Source of the DNA: Lysobacteraceae bacterium PS02065
GTDB taxonomy: Bacteria; Pseudomonadota; Gammaproteobacteria; Xanthomonadales; Rhodanobacteraceae
Assembly (NCBI GenBank): GCA_029959555.1
Contig: JASCPI010000003.1
Span: forward strand, 1 to 64,000
Length of the DNA: 64,000 nt
Direction of reading: 5' to 3'
Part shown: positions 9,901 to 17,577 of the stretch, piece after piece
Layout of the letters: every line of letters starts with the position of its first letter
Numbering within the stretch: the first letter of the stretch is position 1
The notes under the pieces: generated by a model
The model's input: only the letters and a program-made list of their open reading frames with translations
Told to the model about the DNA's origin: nothing
Database searches by the model: none
Translations under genes and position numbers: made by a program

Positions 9901-10220
9901 TCCTGCGCGGCCGCGTCGATGTCACGATCCATCGCGAACGTGAGCAGGATCGTCGACAGGCCGGCCGACGAATCCGAGGTCATCACCGACAGGCCCGAGA
10001 TCTGGCCGAACTGGCGCTCGAGCGGCGTCGTGACGAGTGCCGCCATCGTCGTCGGACTCGCGCCCGGGTATTGCGTCGTGACCTGGATCGACGGCGCGTC
10101 GATATCGGGCAATGCCGACACCGGCAACTGGCGGTAGCCGATGAAGCCGAGCAGCAGCAGGCCCGCCATGAGCAGCGAGGTCGCGACCGGGCGGCGGATG
10201 AACAGAGTGGAGAAGCCCAC
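6984..10220 (-). CDS. mdtB: RND multidrug efflux permease, MdtB-like
   Basis: 1078 residues. From memory of the family, the N-terminal half follows E. coli MdtB closely: IRRPVATSLLM, YPGASPTTM, PLERQFGQISGL and RRQPGANIVQTVDAI. The relay residues are present in VVDDAIVMIENI and IGIVKKNAIMMIDFA. The start is GTG at 10220 with AGGA about 10 bases upstream. A Ser/Gly/Asn/Thr-rich insertion of about 40 residues in the second periplasmic loop (around GSNATTLGQVTSSNSATPSG and GISLGGGGTIPM) is longer than in E. coli. It probably forms a heterotrimer with the next gene product and couples to the fusion protein encoded upstream. Confidence 0.9.
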   Translation of the reverse strand: MGFSTLFIRRPVATSLLMAGLLLLGFIGYRQLPVSALPDIDAPSIQVTTQYPGASPTTMAALVTTPLERQFGQISGLSVMTSDSSAGLSTILLTFAMDRDIDAAAQDVQSAINAARGTLPNNLPYPPVYNKVNPADAPILTLVMQSDALPLREVNNYADSILSQKLSQVAGVGLVSIAGNVRPAVRIQVDPAAIANQGLTIEDVRSALTQANVNGPKGTIDGAAQSFTIGANDQISSADEYRSTIVSYKGGAPVRLGDVARVVDGVENDQLAAWANGKPAVLLDVRRQPGANIVQTVDAIKAMLPELRQVLPANVHLDVFADRTVTIRASVEDVEFTLMLTVCLVIAVIFVFLRRLWATVIPSVAVPLSIMGTFALMAFASFSLDNLSLMALTVATGFVVDDAIVMIENIVRYLEKGRSPKEAAEEGAREIGFTVLSLTVSLIAVFLPLLLMPGVTGRLFKEFAVVLSIAVALSMVVSLTLTPMMCAYLLRRENAPKEDAEDDHTHPPRRGATWWDRLVHAYARSLDWVFEHRALTMLVLTATVALTVALFVLMPKGLLPDQDTGMVTGVVQADETIAFEAMLERTQRVAEALRADPAVSGVAAFIGAGSINPTLNQGQLSIVLKPRAERGGLAEVLPRLQRTAADIPGIALFLKPVQDIALDNRIAPTEYQYALTDVNAEELNAFAEKMTAALQQRPELADVDNNLAANGLQLQLTINRDQASRLGVPIQTIDDTLYSAFGQRQISTIFTQINQYRVVLEVDPQYRTSADLLNRLAVRGSGNGALTGSNATTLGQVTSSNSATPSGIGAQGNTGISLGGGGTIPMASLVEARVINAPLVISHQNQLPAVTISFNLAPGYSLSDAVRAIEDIEGTIGMPPQVRGNFIGKAAQFSASMTDEVLLILASLIVIYIVLGVLYESYIHPITIISTLPPAGVGALLALAVCGFSLSIDGIVGIILLIGIVKKNAIMMIDFAIDAQREGMAAHDAIRRAALLRFRPILMTTAAALFGALPLALGTGIGSELRRPLGVSIVGGLLLSQLITLYTTPVLYLYMERVSDWLKARRERRALAHAGRAA

Positions 10221-10291
10221 GGGTCAGGATTCCTGCTGGAGCGTGGCGCCGCGGCGGTCGGCCGCGGCTTCGGGAAGGCGAGGCGTCCGGA

Positions 10292-11476
10292 TCAGCCGGC
10301 CGGGACCGGCTTGCCGTCGACCGGTGCCGACGGCGGTGTCGGCGCGGCGACTTCGCCCGGCGCCATCGGCTTGACCTTGGTGCCGGCCTTGAGGCGGAAC
10401 TGTCCCTCGGTGACGATGCGGTCGCCGACCGCGAGGCCCTCGGTGACGAGCACGTCACCGCCGTCGAGCGTGCCGCCGGTCACGAGCTTGTGCATCTTCA
10501 CGGTGTCGTCGCCCTGCACGAGCCACGCGTACTCGCCTTCCGGGCCCTGCTGCACGCCCGTCGCCGGCACGACCACGCCGCCCCGCACCGTGCGCACCTG
10601 CAGGCGCACGTTGACGAACTCACCCGGCCACAGCTTGCGGTCGGCGTTGGCGAACTCGGACTTGAGCTTGAACGTCGCGGTGCTCGTGTCGATCGTGTTG
10701 TCGATCACGACGAGCTCGCCCTCGGCGATCGTCTTCGCATCCGCACGCGACAGCGCGAGCACCTTGAGCGGCGTCGCGTCGGCCTCGCGCACCTTGGCCA
10801 TGTCCTGCTGCGGCAGGTTGAACACGATGTTGAGCGGCTGCACCTGGGTGAGCACGACGATGCCGCTGCCGTTGGCGGTGACGAGGTTGCCGACATCGAC
10901 CTGGCGGATGCCGGCGAGGCCGTCGATCGGCGCGACGATGCGCGTGAAGCCGAGCTGGGTGCGCGCGTTGCTGATCGCGGCATCGTCGGAGGCGATCAGC
11001 GCCTCCTGCTGGCGCACGGCCTGGCGCTGGTTCTCGAGGTCCTGCGCCGAGACGAACTTCTGGCCGATCAGTTCCTCGTAGCGCTTGAGCGTGCTGCGCG
11101 ACGCGGCGAGCTGGGCCTCGTCCTGCTTCTTCTTGGCCAGCGCCTGGTCGAGCGCGGCCTGGTAGGTGCGCGGGTCGATCTCGGCGATGAGGTCGCCCTT
11201 GCGCACTTCCTGGCCTTCGCGGAAATGCACGGCCTGCAGCTGACCCCCGACCTGCGCCGCCACGGTGACCGTGTTGAGCGCCTGCACGGTGCCGAGCGCG
11301 GTCAGGAACAGGGGCACGTCGCGCGCCTCCGCGGCGACCGCGGTCACCGGCACGGGCGCGTCGTCGCGCCCCTCGTGCGGACCGTGCTTCTGGCCTTCGC
11401 GACCAACGAACCTCGAGCCCACGACCACCGCGACGAGCGCCACGACGGCGATACCGATCCACTTTCCGCGCGACAT
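10292..11476 (-). CDS. mdtA: RND periplasmic adaptor (membrane fusion protein), MdtA-like
   Basis: 394 residues. A single N-terminal anchor helix (WIGIAVVALVAVVVG) precedes the biotinyl-lipoyl half motif (GTVQALNTVTVAAQVGGQL), a helical hairpin (about residues 110-190, Gln/Ala/Lys-rich), the second lipoyl half (APIDGLAGIRQVDVGNLV) and beta-barrel/proximal domains. The adaptor links the two RND pumps to an outer-membrane channel. No TolC-type gene is in the window, so that partner must be elsewhere. The start ATG at 11476 has AAAGGA nine bases upstream. ATGs at 11485 and 11494 are less well placed. Confidence 0.9.
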   Translation of the reverse strand: MSRGKWIGIAVVALVAVVVGSRFVGREGQKHGPHEGRDDAPVPVTAVAAEARDVPLFLTALGTVQALNTVTVAAQVGGQLQAVHFREGQEVRKGDLIAEIDPRTYQAALDQALAKKKQDEAQLAASRSTLKRYEELIGQKFVSAQDLENQRQAVRQQEALIASDDAAISNARTQLGFTRIVAPIDGLAGIRQVDVGNLVTANGSGIVVLTQVQPLNIVFNLPQQDMAKVREADATPLKVLALSRADAKTIAEGELVVIDNTIDTSTATFKLKSEFANADRKLWPGEFVNVRLQVRTVRGGVVVPATGVQQGPEGEYAWLVQGDDTVKMHKLVTGGTLDGGDVLVTEGLAVGDRIVTEGQFRLKAGTKVKPMAPGEVAAPTPPSAPVDGKPVPAG

Positions 11477-11572
11477 GCGCTGCATTCCTTTCATCTGGGC
11501 TACGGTGCCGGCGAGGTGTCGACCTGCCGGCGCATGGCGACGGAGCGGGCCGAGGCACGCTCCGGGGCGCGA

Positions 11573-11588
11573 ATGATCCACGGATCAT
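11573..11588. promoter_or_regulatory. 16-bp perfect palindrome upstream of the efflux operon
   Basis: ATGATCC-AC-GGATCAT reads as 7-bp perfect arms around 2 bp. It lies 97 bp upstream of the adaptor start, in the 266-bp divergent intergenic region. Candidate operator for a regulator of the efflux genes. No regulator gene is adjacent. Confidence 0.45.
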
Positions 11589-11711
11589 GGCGTTTTCGCG
11601 AGGTGCTGTGAGTCACGCCTCGAGTAAAGATTCCCGAAGGTCGTGGAAAGAATGTGCACGATCTTCGGTGTGGCGCGACGCGCGTGTACCACGCGGACGA
11701 GGCCGAATGTT

Positions 11712-11740
11712 TTGACATCGAACTTTCATTCACCTACGGT
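11712..11740 (+). promoter_or_regulatory. Sigma-70 promoter of the sorting-tail protein gene
   Basis: TTGACA (11712-11717), a 17-bp spacer, then TACGGT (11735-11740). Transcription would begin near 11747, downstream of the ATG at 11743, which argues for the in-frame TTG at 11773 as the true start. Confidence 0.6.
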
Positions 11741-11742
11741 CC

Positions 11743-12495
11743 ATGTTCCTGAACACACCGGGGATTTCTGTTTTGAAGATCAATCTTGTTGCCGTTGCGC
11801 TGTCCACCCTGCTCGTCTCGGGCTCCGCACTCGCCCAGAAGGTTCCGGGTGACGGCGTCTTCGCCACCTCCGCTGCCGCGCGCGCGCCCGGCAATCCGAA
11901 TGGCACGCCGACGCTGACCGTCTCGGTACCGATCGGCGGCACCACCACCTTCGCGGCCTGCGACTTCGCGGCGCCGAATCCCGCCAACACGACGATTGCC
12001 GTCGACCTGGGCCCCAACGCGGTCGTGACGGGCTTCGGCGGCACCGGCACGCTCGAGACGATCGGCGGCAGCTGGGCCAGCGAGGCCGGCCTGCAGTTCT
12101 TCGGATCCAATCCCGAAGAGACGGTCCGCCTGCGCTTCCTGTCCGCCCAGGGCTCGTCGACGCCTGCTGGCGGGTCGCCGTTCAATGTCGATCCACCGCT
12201 CGACCTCTCGGACAACAACCTGCCGAACATCCAGCTCGGTGCGGACGGCATCCTCACGGTCGAGTTCTGCGAAACCTACGTCGACAACGCCGGCAGCGGT
12301 GACGCGAACTTCCTGGAACCGAGCACGCTGACGATCCAGTGCTACGACTGCACGGCGCCGGGCGGCGGCGGCGGTCCGGGCGGCGGCGATCCGATCGCCT
12401 CGGTCCCGCTGCCGAGCACGAACCTGTGGGGCCTCCTGGCACTCGCCCTGGGCCTCGGCTTCGTCGGCCACCGAGCGATGCGCCGAACGTCCTGA
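11743..12495 (+). CDS. Secreted protein with variant IPTL/PEP-CTERM-like sorting tail
   Basis: Up to 250 residues. A signal peptide (KINLVAVALSTLLVSGSALA) leads to a beta-rich, Cys-containing body. Then come a GGGGGPGGG linker, the segment VPLPSTNLWG, a hydrophobic helix (LLALALGLGFVG) and a short basic end (HRAMRRTS). That motif-helix-Arg order is the layout of IPTL-CTERM/PEP-CTERM sorting signals, though the motif is not the canonical IPTLSEWG. The start is uncertain. The ATG at 11743 has no ribosome-binding site and lies upstream of the predicted +1. TTG at 11773, preceded by GGGGA, gives a cleaner signal peptide (240 residues). No exosortase or archaeosortase gene is visible. The body matches no family I know. 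Confidence 0.7.
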   Translation: MFLNTPGISVLKINLVAVALSTLLVSGSALAQKVPGDGVFATSAAARAPGNPNGTPTLTVSVPIGGTTTFAACDFAAPNPANTTIAVDLGPNAVVTGFGGTGTLETIGGSWASEAGLQFFGSNPEETVRLRFLSAQGSSTPAGGSPFNVDPPLDLSDNNLPNIQLGADGILTVEFCETYVDNAGSGDANFLEPSTLTIQCYDCTAPGGGGGPGGGDPIASVPLPSTNLWGLLALALGLGFVGHRAMRRTS

Positions 12496-12518
12496 TCACG
12501 GACCGCAGTACGTGGACG

Positions 12519-12546
12519 CGACGGGATGCCTTCGGGCATCCCGTCG
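12519..12546 (+). terminator. UUCG-tetraloop terminator
   Basis: 12-bp perfect stem (CGACGGGATGCC / GGCATCCCGTCG) closed by TTCG, 24 bp after the stop of the sorting-tail gene. Only a short T-poor tail follows. Confidence 0.75.
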
Positions 12547-12682
12547 TCGTTCAGGCCTCCACGCCGCTCGATCACCCCTCGAGCAGCGCAACCTGCTTCA
12601 GGCACCGCCGTCGTGACGCAGGCAACGGCATCCTCGCGATGCACGCCCGGCGTTACCATCCCGGGCCCTGGAGGAGATTCCC

Positions 12683-14443
12683 ATGCGACGTCGCCTGCTC
12701 GCCACGTTGTTCACCCTGGCGTCGTCCGCCGCTGCTGGTGCACCGCTGACGACCCATGCGGAGCGATCCGGCTTCACCCAGACCGGTCGTCACGCCGAGG
12801 TCGAGTCGCTGTGCACGGCCTACGCGCAGCACTGGCCCGAAGCGGTGCGTTGCGAAACGTTCGGCCGCACACCCGAAGGGCGACCGATGCTCGCCCTCGT
12901 CGCCTCGCGCAGCGGTGCGCTGACGGCGGCCGACGCGCGCAGGCGCGGCACACCGGTCCTGCTCGTGCAGGGCGGCATCCACGCCGGCGAGATCGACGGC
13001 AAGGACGCCGGCTTCCTGGCCTTGCGCGAGATGCTCGAAGGCACCGCCGCGAAAGACGCACTGGAGCGTGTCGTCGTGGTGTTCGTGCCGGTCTTCAACG
13101 TCGACGGCCACGAGCGCATGGGGCGCTGGAACCGCCCCAACCAGCGCGGCCCCGAGGAGATGGGCTGGCGCACCACTGCGCAGAACCTCAACCTCAACCG
13201 CGACTACGTGAAGGCCGACGCACCCGAGATGCAGGCGATGCTGCGCCTCGTCGAGGCCTGGGATCCGATCGCCTACACCGACCTGCACGTGACCGACGGC
13301 GCGCAGTTCGAGCACGACATCTCGATCAACCTCGAGCCGTCGCATTCGGGTGACGCAGGCCTGCGCAAGGCCGGCGTCGCGCTGCGCGACGCGCTGCTCG
13401 CCGACCTCGCACGCCAGGGCTCGCTGCCGCTGCCGTTCTATCCGTCGTTCGTCGAGTACGACAATCCCGCGTCGGGATTCGAGGACAACGTCGCCACACC
13501 GCGCTTCTCGCACGGCTATTTCCCGCTGCGCAACCGCTTCGGCGTGCTCGTCGAGACGCATTCGTGGAAGGACTATCCCACGCGCGTGCGCATCACGCGC
13601 AACACGATCGTCGCGCTCGTCGAGCACACGGCGAAGGACGGTGCACGCTGGCGTGCGCTCGCCACGAAAGCCGATGCCGATGCGGCGAAGCTCGGCGGCA
13701 CCACGGTGCCGCTCGACTACAAGGCCACCGACAAGGTGCGCACGATCGCGTTCCGCGGCTACGCCTACACGCGCACCCCGTCGGAAGTGTCGGGCGCGCT
13801 CATGACGCGCTACGACGAACGCACGCCGCAGGTCTGGAACATCCCGCTGCGCGACGACGTGCAACCGCACCTGCAGGTGACCGCACCCCGCGGCGGCTAC
13901 ATCGTCCCGCCCGCGCATGCCGCCCTCGTGTCGGCATGGCTCACGCGCCACGGCATCACGTTCCGCACGCTCGGCGCCGCACGGCCGAGCGCCGACGTCG
14001 AGGTGTTCCGCGCGACCCAGGCGACGTTCGGCACGGGCACCGTCGAAGGCCACCAGCGCCTGGCGCTCGAGGGCAGTTGGCAGCGCGAGCCACGCGACGT
14101 CCAGGCCGGCGCGCTGTACGTGCCGATCGCGCAGCCGAAGGCACGCCTCGTCGTCGCGATCCTCGAACCGCAGGCACCCGACTCGATCGCGGCCTGGGGC
14201 GGCTTCAACACCGCGTTCGAGCGCAAGGAGTACATGGAAGAGTACGTCGCCGAGGACGTCGCCCGCACGATGCTGCGTGACGATCCCGCGGTCGCAAAGG
14301 CCTTCAACGAACGCCTCGCGACCGACGAGGCGTTCGCGCGCAACCCTGCCGCACGCCTCGAGTTCTTCGCGCGCCGCCACAGCTCCTGGGACGAGCAGTA
14401 CAACCTCTACCCGGTCATGCGCTGCGACGTGGAACCGCGCTGA
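12683..14443 (+). CDS. Secreted M14-family zinc carboxypeptidase
   Basis: 586 residues with a signal peptide (LLATLFTLASSAAAGA) and a ribosome-binding site GGAGGAG before the ATG. The peptidase domain shows the M14 zinc set: H100 and E103 in GGIHAGEIDGKDAG, the LNLNRDY substrate-binding Arg (R173) and the third ligand H202 in TDLHVTDG. The remaining roughly 300 residues hold a C-terminal extension with no family I can name. The likely role is periplasmic or extracellular peptide degradation. Hairpins lie on both sides and it appears monocistronic. Confidence 0.88.
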   Translation: MRRRLLATLFTLASSAAAGAPLTTHAERSGFTQTGRHAEVESLCTAYAQHWPEAVRCETFGRTPEGRPMLALVASRSGALTAADARRRGTPVLLVQGGIHAGEIDGKDAGFLALREMLEGTAAKDALERVVVVFVPVFNVDGHERMGRWNRPNQRGPEEMGWRTTAQNLNLNRDYVKADAPEMQAMLRLVEAWDPIAYTDLHVTDGAQFEHDISINLEPSHSGDAGLRKAGVALRDALLADLARQGSLPLPFYPSFVEYDNPASGFEDNVATPRFSHGYFPLRNRFGVLVETHSWKDYPTRVRITRNTIVALVEHTAKDGARWRALATKADADAAKLGGTTVPLDYKATDKVRTIAFRGYAYTRTPSEVSGALMTRYDERTPQVWNIPLRDDVQPHLQVTAPRGGYIVPPAHAALVSAWLTRHGITFRTLGAARPSADVEVFRATQATFGTGTVEGHQRLALEGSWQREPRDVQAGALYVPIAQPKARLVVAILEPQAPDSIAAWGGFNTAFERKEYMEEYVAEDVARTMLRDDPAVAKAFNERLATDEAFARNPAARLEFFARRHSSWDEQYNLYPVMRCDVEPR

Positions 14444-14542
14444 CGGGGCCCCATGTGTCGGGCCCGACGCCCCGTCGCGAAGTGCGGGTGGGACGATGTG
14501 CCGAAGCCTCGACGACGCATGCATGAGCGCGTGTCGCCCGTC

Positions 14543-14588
14543 CGCCCCCTCTCCCCCGGCCCCCCCTCCCGCGAGGGGAGAGGGGAGG
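14543..14588. repeat. CT/GA-rich inverted repeat
   Basis: CCCTCTCCC pairs with GGGAGAGGG across a loop that itself contains CTCCC-GCGA-GGGGAG. The CTCTCCCGCGAGGGGAGAGG theme is common in intergenic repeats of related genomes. It is compatible with the family of the 403-438 unit, but I cannot confirm that. Confidence 0.5.
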
Positions 14589-14938
14589 CAAGCGTTTCGT
14601 CAGGTCGTGCTGGCCTGAGCCTGCGGACGCCTCCGCGGCGATTCGCGGTTGTCCGATAGATGGTGCACACCACGTCATGCCCGTCGCCGGCGCACGGCGC
14701 ATCACGTCGCGATGCTGAAGCCGTGACATCCGGCGGCGTGGCGGCGCTGAAGTCGTGCCCGCTTCCAAGTGGAATGCCGCCGCATCTCCCCGCATCGGGC
14801 TGCTGAAGGTGCGCTCCTCCCTCTACCCTCGCGGGATAGGGGCCGGAGGACGACGAGATCCACATGCGCGCCGTCCAGGCTCGCGGACAGCGTCGAGCCG
14901 AGCCCCGCGACGGCCGCTCCCGCTCCGACCCGCCGCGC

Positions 14939-14968
14939 TTGAAATTGAATTGTCATTCAATTTAATAT
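14939..14968 (+). promoter_or_regulatory. tetR promoter, probably producing a leaderless mRNA
   Basis: TTGAAA (14939-14944), an 18-bp spacer and TAATAT (14963-14968). The predicted +1 falls within a base or two of the ATG at 14976. No Shine-Dalgarno precedes the ATG, consistent with leaderless translation. Confidence 0.6.
14942..14963. promoter_or_regulatory. TetR operator (autoregulatory)
   Basis: AAATTGAAT (14942-14950), TGTC, ATTCAATTT (14955-14963): perfect 9-bp arms with a 4-bp centre. It overlaps the -35 and spacer of the tetR promoter. Such AT-rich dyads next to a tetR gene are typical autorepression sites, so bound TetR would block the whole operon. Confidence 0.75.
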
Positions 14969-14975
14969 CGAACGC

Positions 14976-15626
14976 ATGACACGCAGCACGCCCCCTCGCG
15001 CACGCGGCCGCCCAGGTGCCGCCGACGACGCCGACCGCCGCGCCCGCATCCTCGATGTCGCCATCGAGCTGTTCAGCCGTCACGGCATCGCGGCGACCTC
15101 GATGTCGCAGATCACGCGGGCGGCTCACGTGGCGCCCGCCCTGCTCCACTACTACTTCGGTGACCGCGACCGCCTCGTCGATACGCTCGTCGAGGAGCGC
15201 ATCGCGCCCGCGATCGGCGCGATCGGTGCCGCGGTCGCGGCGGCGCCCGATGCGCCGCGCGACATCGTGCGCGTGTTCGTGCGCGCGATGTCCGAAGGCG
15301 TCACCGCCCACCCGTGGTTTCCGCCCCTGTGGCTGCGCGAGGTGCTCAGCGAAGGCGGCCTGCTGCGCGATCGCCTCGTCGGCACGTTCGCGACGCCGGT
15401 CGCGCGTGGCCTGCGCGATCGCTTCGCACGCGCGCAGGCCGAAGGCGTCATCGACGCGCGCCTCGACCCGCGCCTGCTCGTCGTGTCGTTGATCTCGCTG
15501 ACGCTGTTCCCGCACGCGGCCGCGCCGGTCTGGCGCCCGCTGCTCGAGGCCGGCGACGTGACCTCCACGATGCTCGCCGAACACACCATCGCCCTCCTCG
15601 AGCGTGCCCTGGAGCCGCCACGATGA
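14976..15626 (+). CDS. TetR-family repressor of the downstream ABC exporter
   Basis: 216 residues. The N-terminal helix-turn-helix is classical (ILDVAIELFSRHGIAATSMS, then ITRAAHVAPALLHYYFGDRD, about residues 27-70). The C-terminal all-helical ligand domain has PWFPPLWLREVLSEGG, which resembles regulators of YbhGFSR-type exporters (CecR/YbiH). Its last codon overlaps the ATG of the HlyD-like gene (ATGA), so repressor and transporter are co-translated. The palindromic operator at 14942-14963 implies autoregulation and coordinated control of the exporter. Confidence 0.9.
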   Translation: MTRSTPPRARGRPGAADDADRRARILDVAIELFSRHGIAATSMSQITRAAHVAPALLHYYFGDRDRLVDTLVEERIAPAIGAIGAAVAAAPDAPRDIVRVFVRAMSEGVTAHPWFPPLWLREVLSEGGLLRDRLVGTFATPVARGLRDRFARAQAEGVIDARLDPRLLVVSLISLTLFPHAAAPVWRPLLEAGDVTSTMLAEHTIALLERALEPPR

Positions 15627-16606
15627 AACGTCCCGGGATATCGACCATCGCCGTCCTCGTGCCTCTCGCGCTCGCCGCGGGCTGCCGTCGCGAAGCTCCG
15701 TTGCCGCTCATGGGCACGCTCGAACGGGAACGCATCAGCGTCGCCGTCGAGGCCTCGGAGCCGATCGTCCGCATCGACGTCGCCGAAGGCGACGACGTCA
15801 AGGCCGGTGCGCCACTGCTCGCGTTCGACACGCGCCGCACCGACGCGCAACTCGCCCAGGCCGAAGCCGAGGTGCGGCGTGCCGAAGCCGCATTCGACGA
15901 ACTGCGCCACGGCACGCGACGCGAGACGCTCGATGCGGCCCGCGCGACGCTGTCGGGCGCCGACGCCGCAGCGTCCAACGCGCGCCGCGAACGCGACCGC
16001 CTCGCCGACCTGCGCGCACGCGGGCTCGTCGCCCAGGCCGACCTCGACCGCGCCGAGACGACGCTGCGCACCGCACAAGCCCAGGCCGGCAGCTCGCGCG
16101 CGAACCTGCGCGAACTCGGCAACGGCGCGCGCATCGAGGATCTCGACCAGGCCGAAGCCGCGCTCGACGCCGCGCGCGCGGCACGCGATCGCCTCGTGCT
16201 CGTGCGCGAACGCCTCGAGGTGCGCGCACCGCGCGATGCGCGTGTCGATGCCCTGCCCTTCAAGCTCGGCGACCAGCCGCCGCTCGGCGCGACCGCGGTG
16301 AGCCTGCTCGCGGGCGAGGCGCCGTACGCACGCGTCTACGTGCCGGCGAGCCTGCGCGCCGGCCTCGACCTCCAGGCGCGCTGTCAGGTCGTCGTCGAAG
16401 GCATCTCTGCGCCTTACGGCGCACACCTGCGCAGCCTGCGCGCCGATCCCGCGTTCACGCCGTACTACGCGCTGTCGGGTGACGACGCGAGCCGCCTCGC
16501 CTACCGTGCCGAGATCGTGCTCGACGACGTCGCGGCAGTGCGCCTGCCCGCCGGCCTGCCCGTGCAGGCCGACTGCGCACGCAGGGAAGCGGGCGCGACG
16601 CCGTGA
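15623..16606 (+). CDS. HlyD/YbhG-like periplasmic adaptor
   Basis: 327 residues. A short N-terminal export signal ends in LALAAGC, a possible but imperfect lipobox. The first lipoyl half follows (VAVEASEPIVRIDVAEGDDV), then a long Ala/Glu/Arg-rich coiled-coil hairpin (about residues 70-190), the second lipoyl half (EVRAPRDARVDALPFKLGDQ) and a short beta-barrel. This is the adaptor of a YbhG-type ABC exporter that bridges the inner-membrane permease to an outer-membrane channel. Its stop overlaps the GTG start of the ATPase (GTGA). Confidence 0.88.
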   Translation: MKRPGISTIAVLVPLALAAGCRREAPLPLMGTLERERISVAVEASEPIVRIDVAEGDDVKAGAPLLAFDTRRTDAQLAQAEAEVRRAEAAFDELRHGTRRETLDAARATLSGADAAASNARRERDRLADLRARGLVAQADLDRAETTLRTAQAQAGSSRANLRELGNGARIEDLDQAEAALDAARAARDRLVLVRERLEVRAPRDARVDALPFKLGDQPPLGATAVSLLAGEAPYARVYVPASLRAGLDLQARCQVVVEGISAPYGAHLRSLRADPAFTPYYALSGDDASRLAYRAEIVLDDVAAVRLPAGLPVQADCARREAGATP

Positions 16607-17577
16607 GCGCGACCGCCGCACGCGAAGCCGAAGCACGCGAACCCGGCGGCGACGCCGTCATCGTCGCGCGCGGCCTGACCCGGCGCTTCGGCGACGTGGT
16701 CGCGGTCGATCATCTCGACCTCACCGTGCGGCGCGCCGAGGTCTACGGCTTCCTCGGCCCGAACGGCTGTGGCAAGTCGACGACGATCCGCATGCTCTGC
16801 GGCCTGCTCGGCGCGAGCGAAGGCAGCGTGTGCGTGCTCGGCCACGAGCTGCCCGACGACGCCGAGGCGGTCAAGCGGCGCATCGGCTACATGACGCAAC
16901 GCTTCTCGCTCTACGAGGACCTCACGGTCGGCGAGAACCTCGAGTTCCTCGCCGCCGTGCACGGCCTCGCCGGCGCCAAGGGTCGCGCGCGCATCGGCGA
17001 ACTGCTCGAGCGCTATCACCTCGGCGTGCTGCACGGACGCCTCGCAGGCGCGATGTCGGGCGGCCAGAAGCAACGCCTCGCGCTCGCCGGCGCGGTGCTG
17101 CACGATCCCGAGCTGCTGCTGCTCGACGAGCCGACCAGTGCGGTCGATCCGCAGTCCCGGCGCGACTTCTGGGACGCGCTGTTCGACCTCGCCGACGCCG
17201 GCACGACGCTGCTCGTGTCGACGCATTACATGGACGAGGCCGAGCGCTGCCACCGGCTCGCCATCCTCGACCGCGGCCGCCTCGTCGCCGACGGCACGCC
17301 GCACGACCTCATGGCCGCGCTGCCCGGCAGCACGGTGCGTGTCGACACGCCGACTCCGCGACGCCTGCAGCAGGCGCTCGCGCGCGAGCCGCACGTGATC
17401 GGCGTCGCACAGATCGGCGCGAGCCTGCGCGTGCTCACCGACCGTCGCGACGACGGCGTCGCCTGGCTCGCCTCGACGCTGCACGAGCGTGGCCTCGAGG
17501 CGAACGTCGACGACACGCCGCCCAACCTCGAGGACGTGTTCGTCGCGGCGACGCGCGCGCGCGAGGCGTCGCCGTGA
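16603..17577 (+). CDS. ABC exporter ATPase (single-domain YbhF-like)
   Basis: 324 residues with one nucleotide-binding domain: Walker A GPNGCGKST (52-60), a TQRFSLYEDLTV Q-loop region, signature MSGGQ (151-155), Walker B LLLLDEPTSAVD with catalytic E176, and a switch His in STHYMDEAE. The C-terminal roughly 80 residues match the domain typical of drug-export ATPases. E. coli YbhF fuses two such domains (about 578 residues), whereas here there is only one, so the transporter should use a homodimeric ATPase. The start is GTG at 16603, overlapping the adaptor stop. Confidence 0.9.
   Translation: MSATAAREAEAREPGGDAVIVARGLTRRFGDVVAVDHLDLTVRRAEVYGFLGPNGCGKSTTIRMLCGLLGASEGSVCVLGHELPDDAEAVKRRIGYMTQRFSLYEDLTVGENLEFLAAVHGLAGAKGRARIGELLERYHLGVLHGRLAGAMSGGQKQRLALAGAVLHDPELLLLDEPTSAVDPQSRRDFWDALFDLADAGTTLLVSTHYMDEAERCHRLAILDRGRLVADGTPHDLMAALPGSTVRVDTPTPRRLQQALAREPHVIGVAQIGASLRVLTDRRDDGVAWLASTLHERGLEANVDDTPPNLEDVFVAATRAREASP

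Larger units (their letters stand above)
14444..14975. other. 532-bp gene-free stretch
   Basis: No convincing gene on either strand: short open frames here lack ribosome-binding sites and have shadow-like composition. It holds a C/G-tract repeat at 14543-14588 and a related degenerate piece near 14820-14845 (CCCTCGCGGGATAGGGG). Two near-identical segments, GCTGAAGCCGTG and GCTGAAGTCGTG, lie near 14712-14758. The tetR promoter and operator sit at the right edge. Confidence 0.6.

Noticed and set aside
6861..11081. Very long open frame on the plus strand opposite the efflux genes
   Set aside because: It is antisense to three well-supported RND/adaptor genes. Its product is Arg/His/Asp/Glu-rich, as expected from reading GC-rich genes backwards, and it has no domain or ribosome-binding site.
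14453..14659. Possible small gene in the 532-bp gap
   Set aside because: No ribosome-binding site, runs through the C/G repeat, and composition is unlike neighbouring genes.
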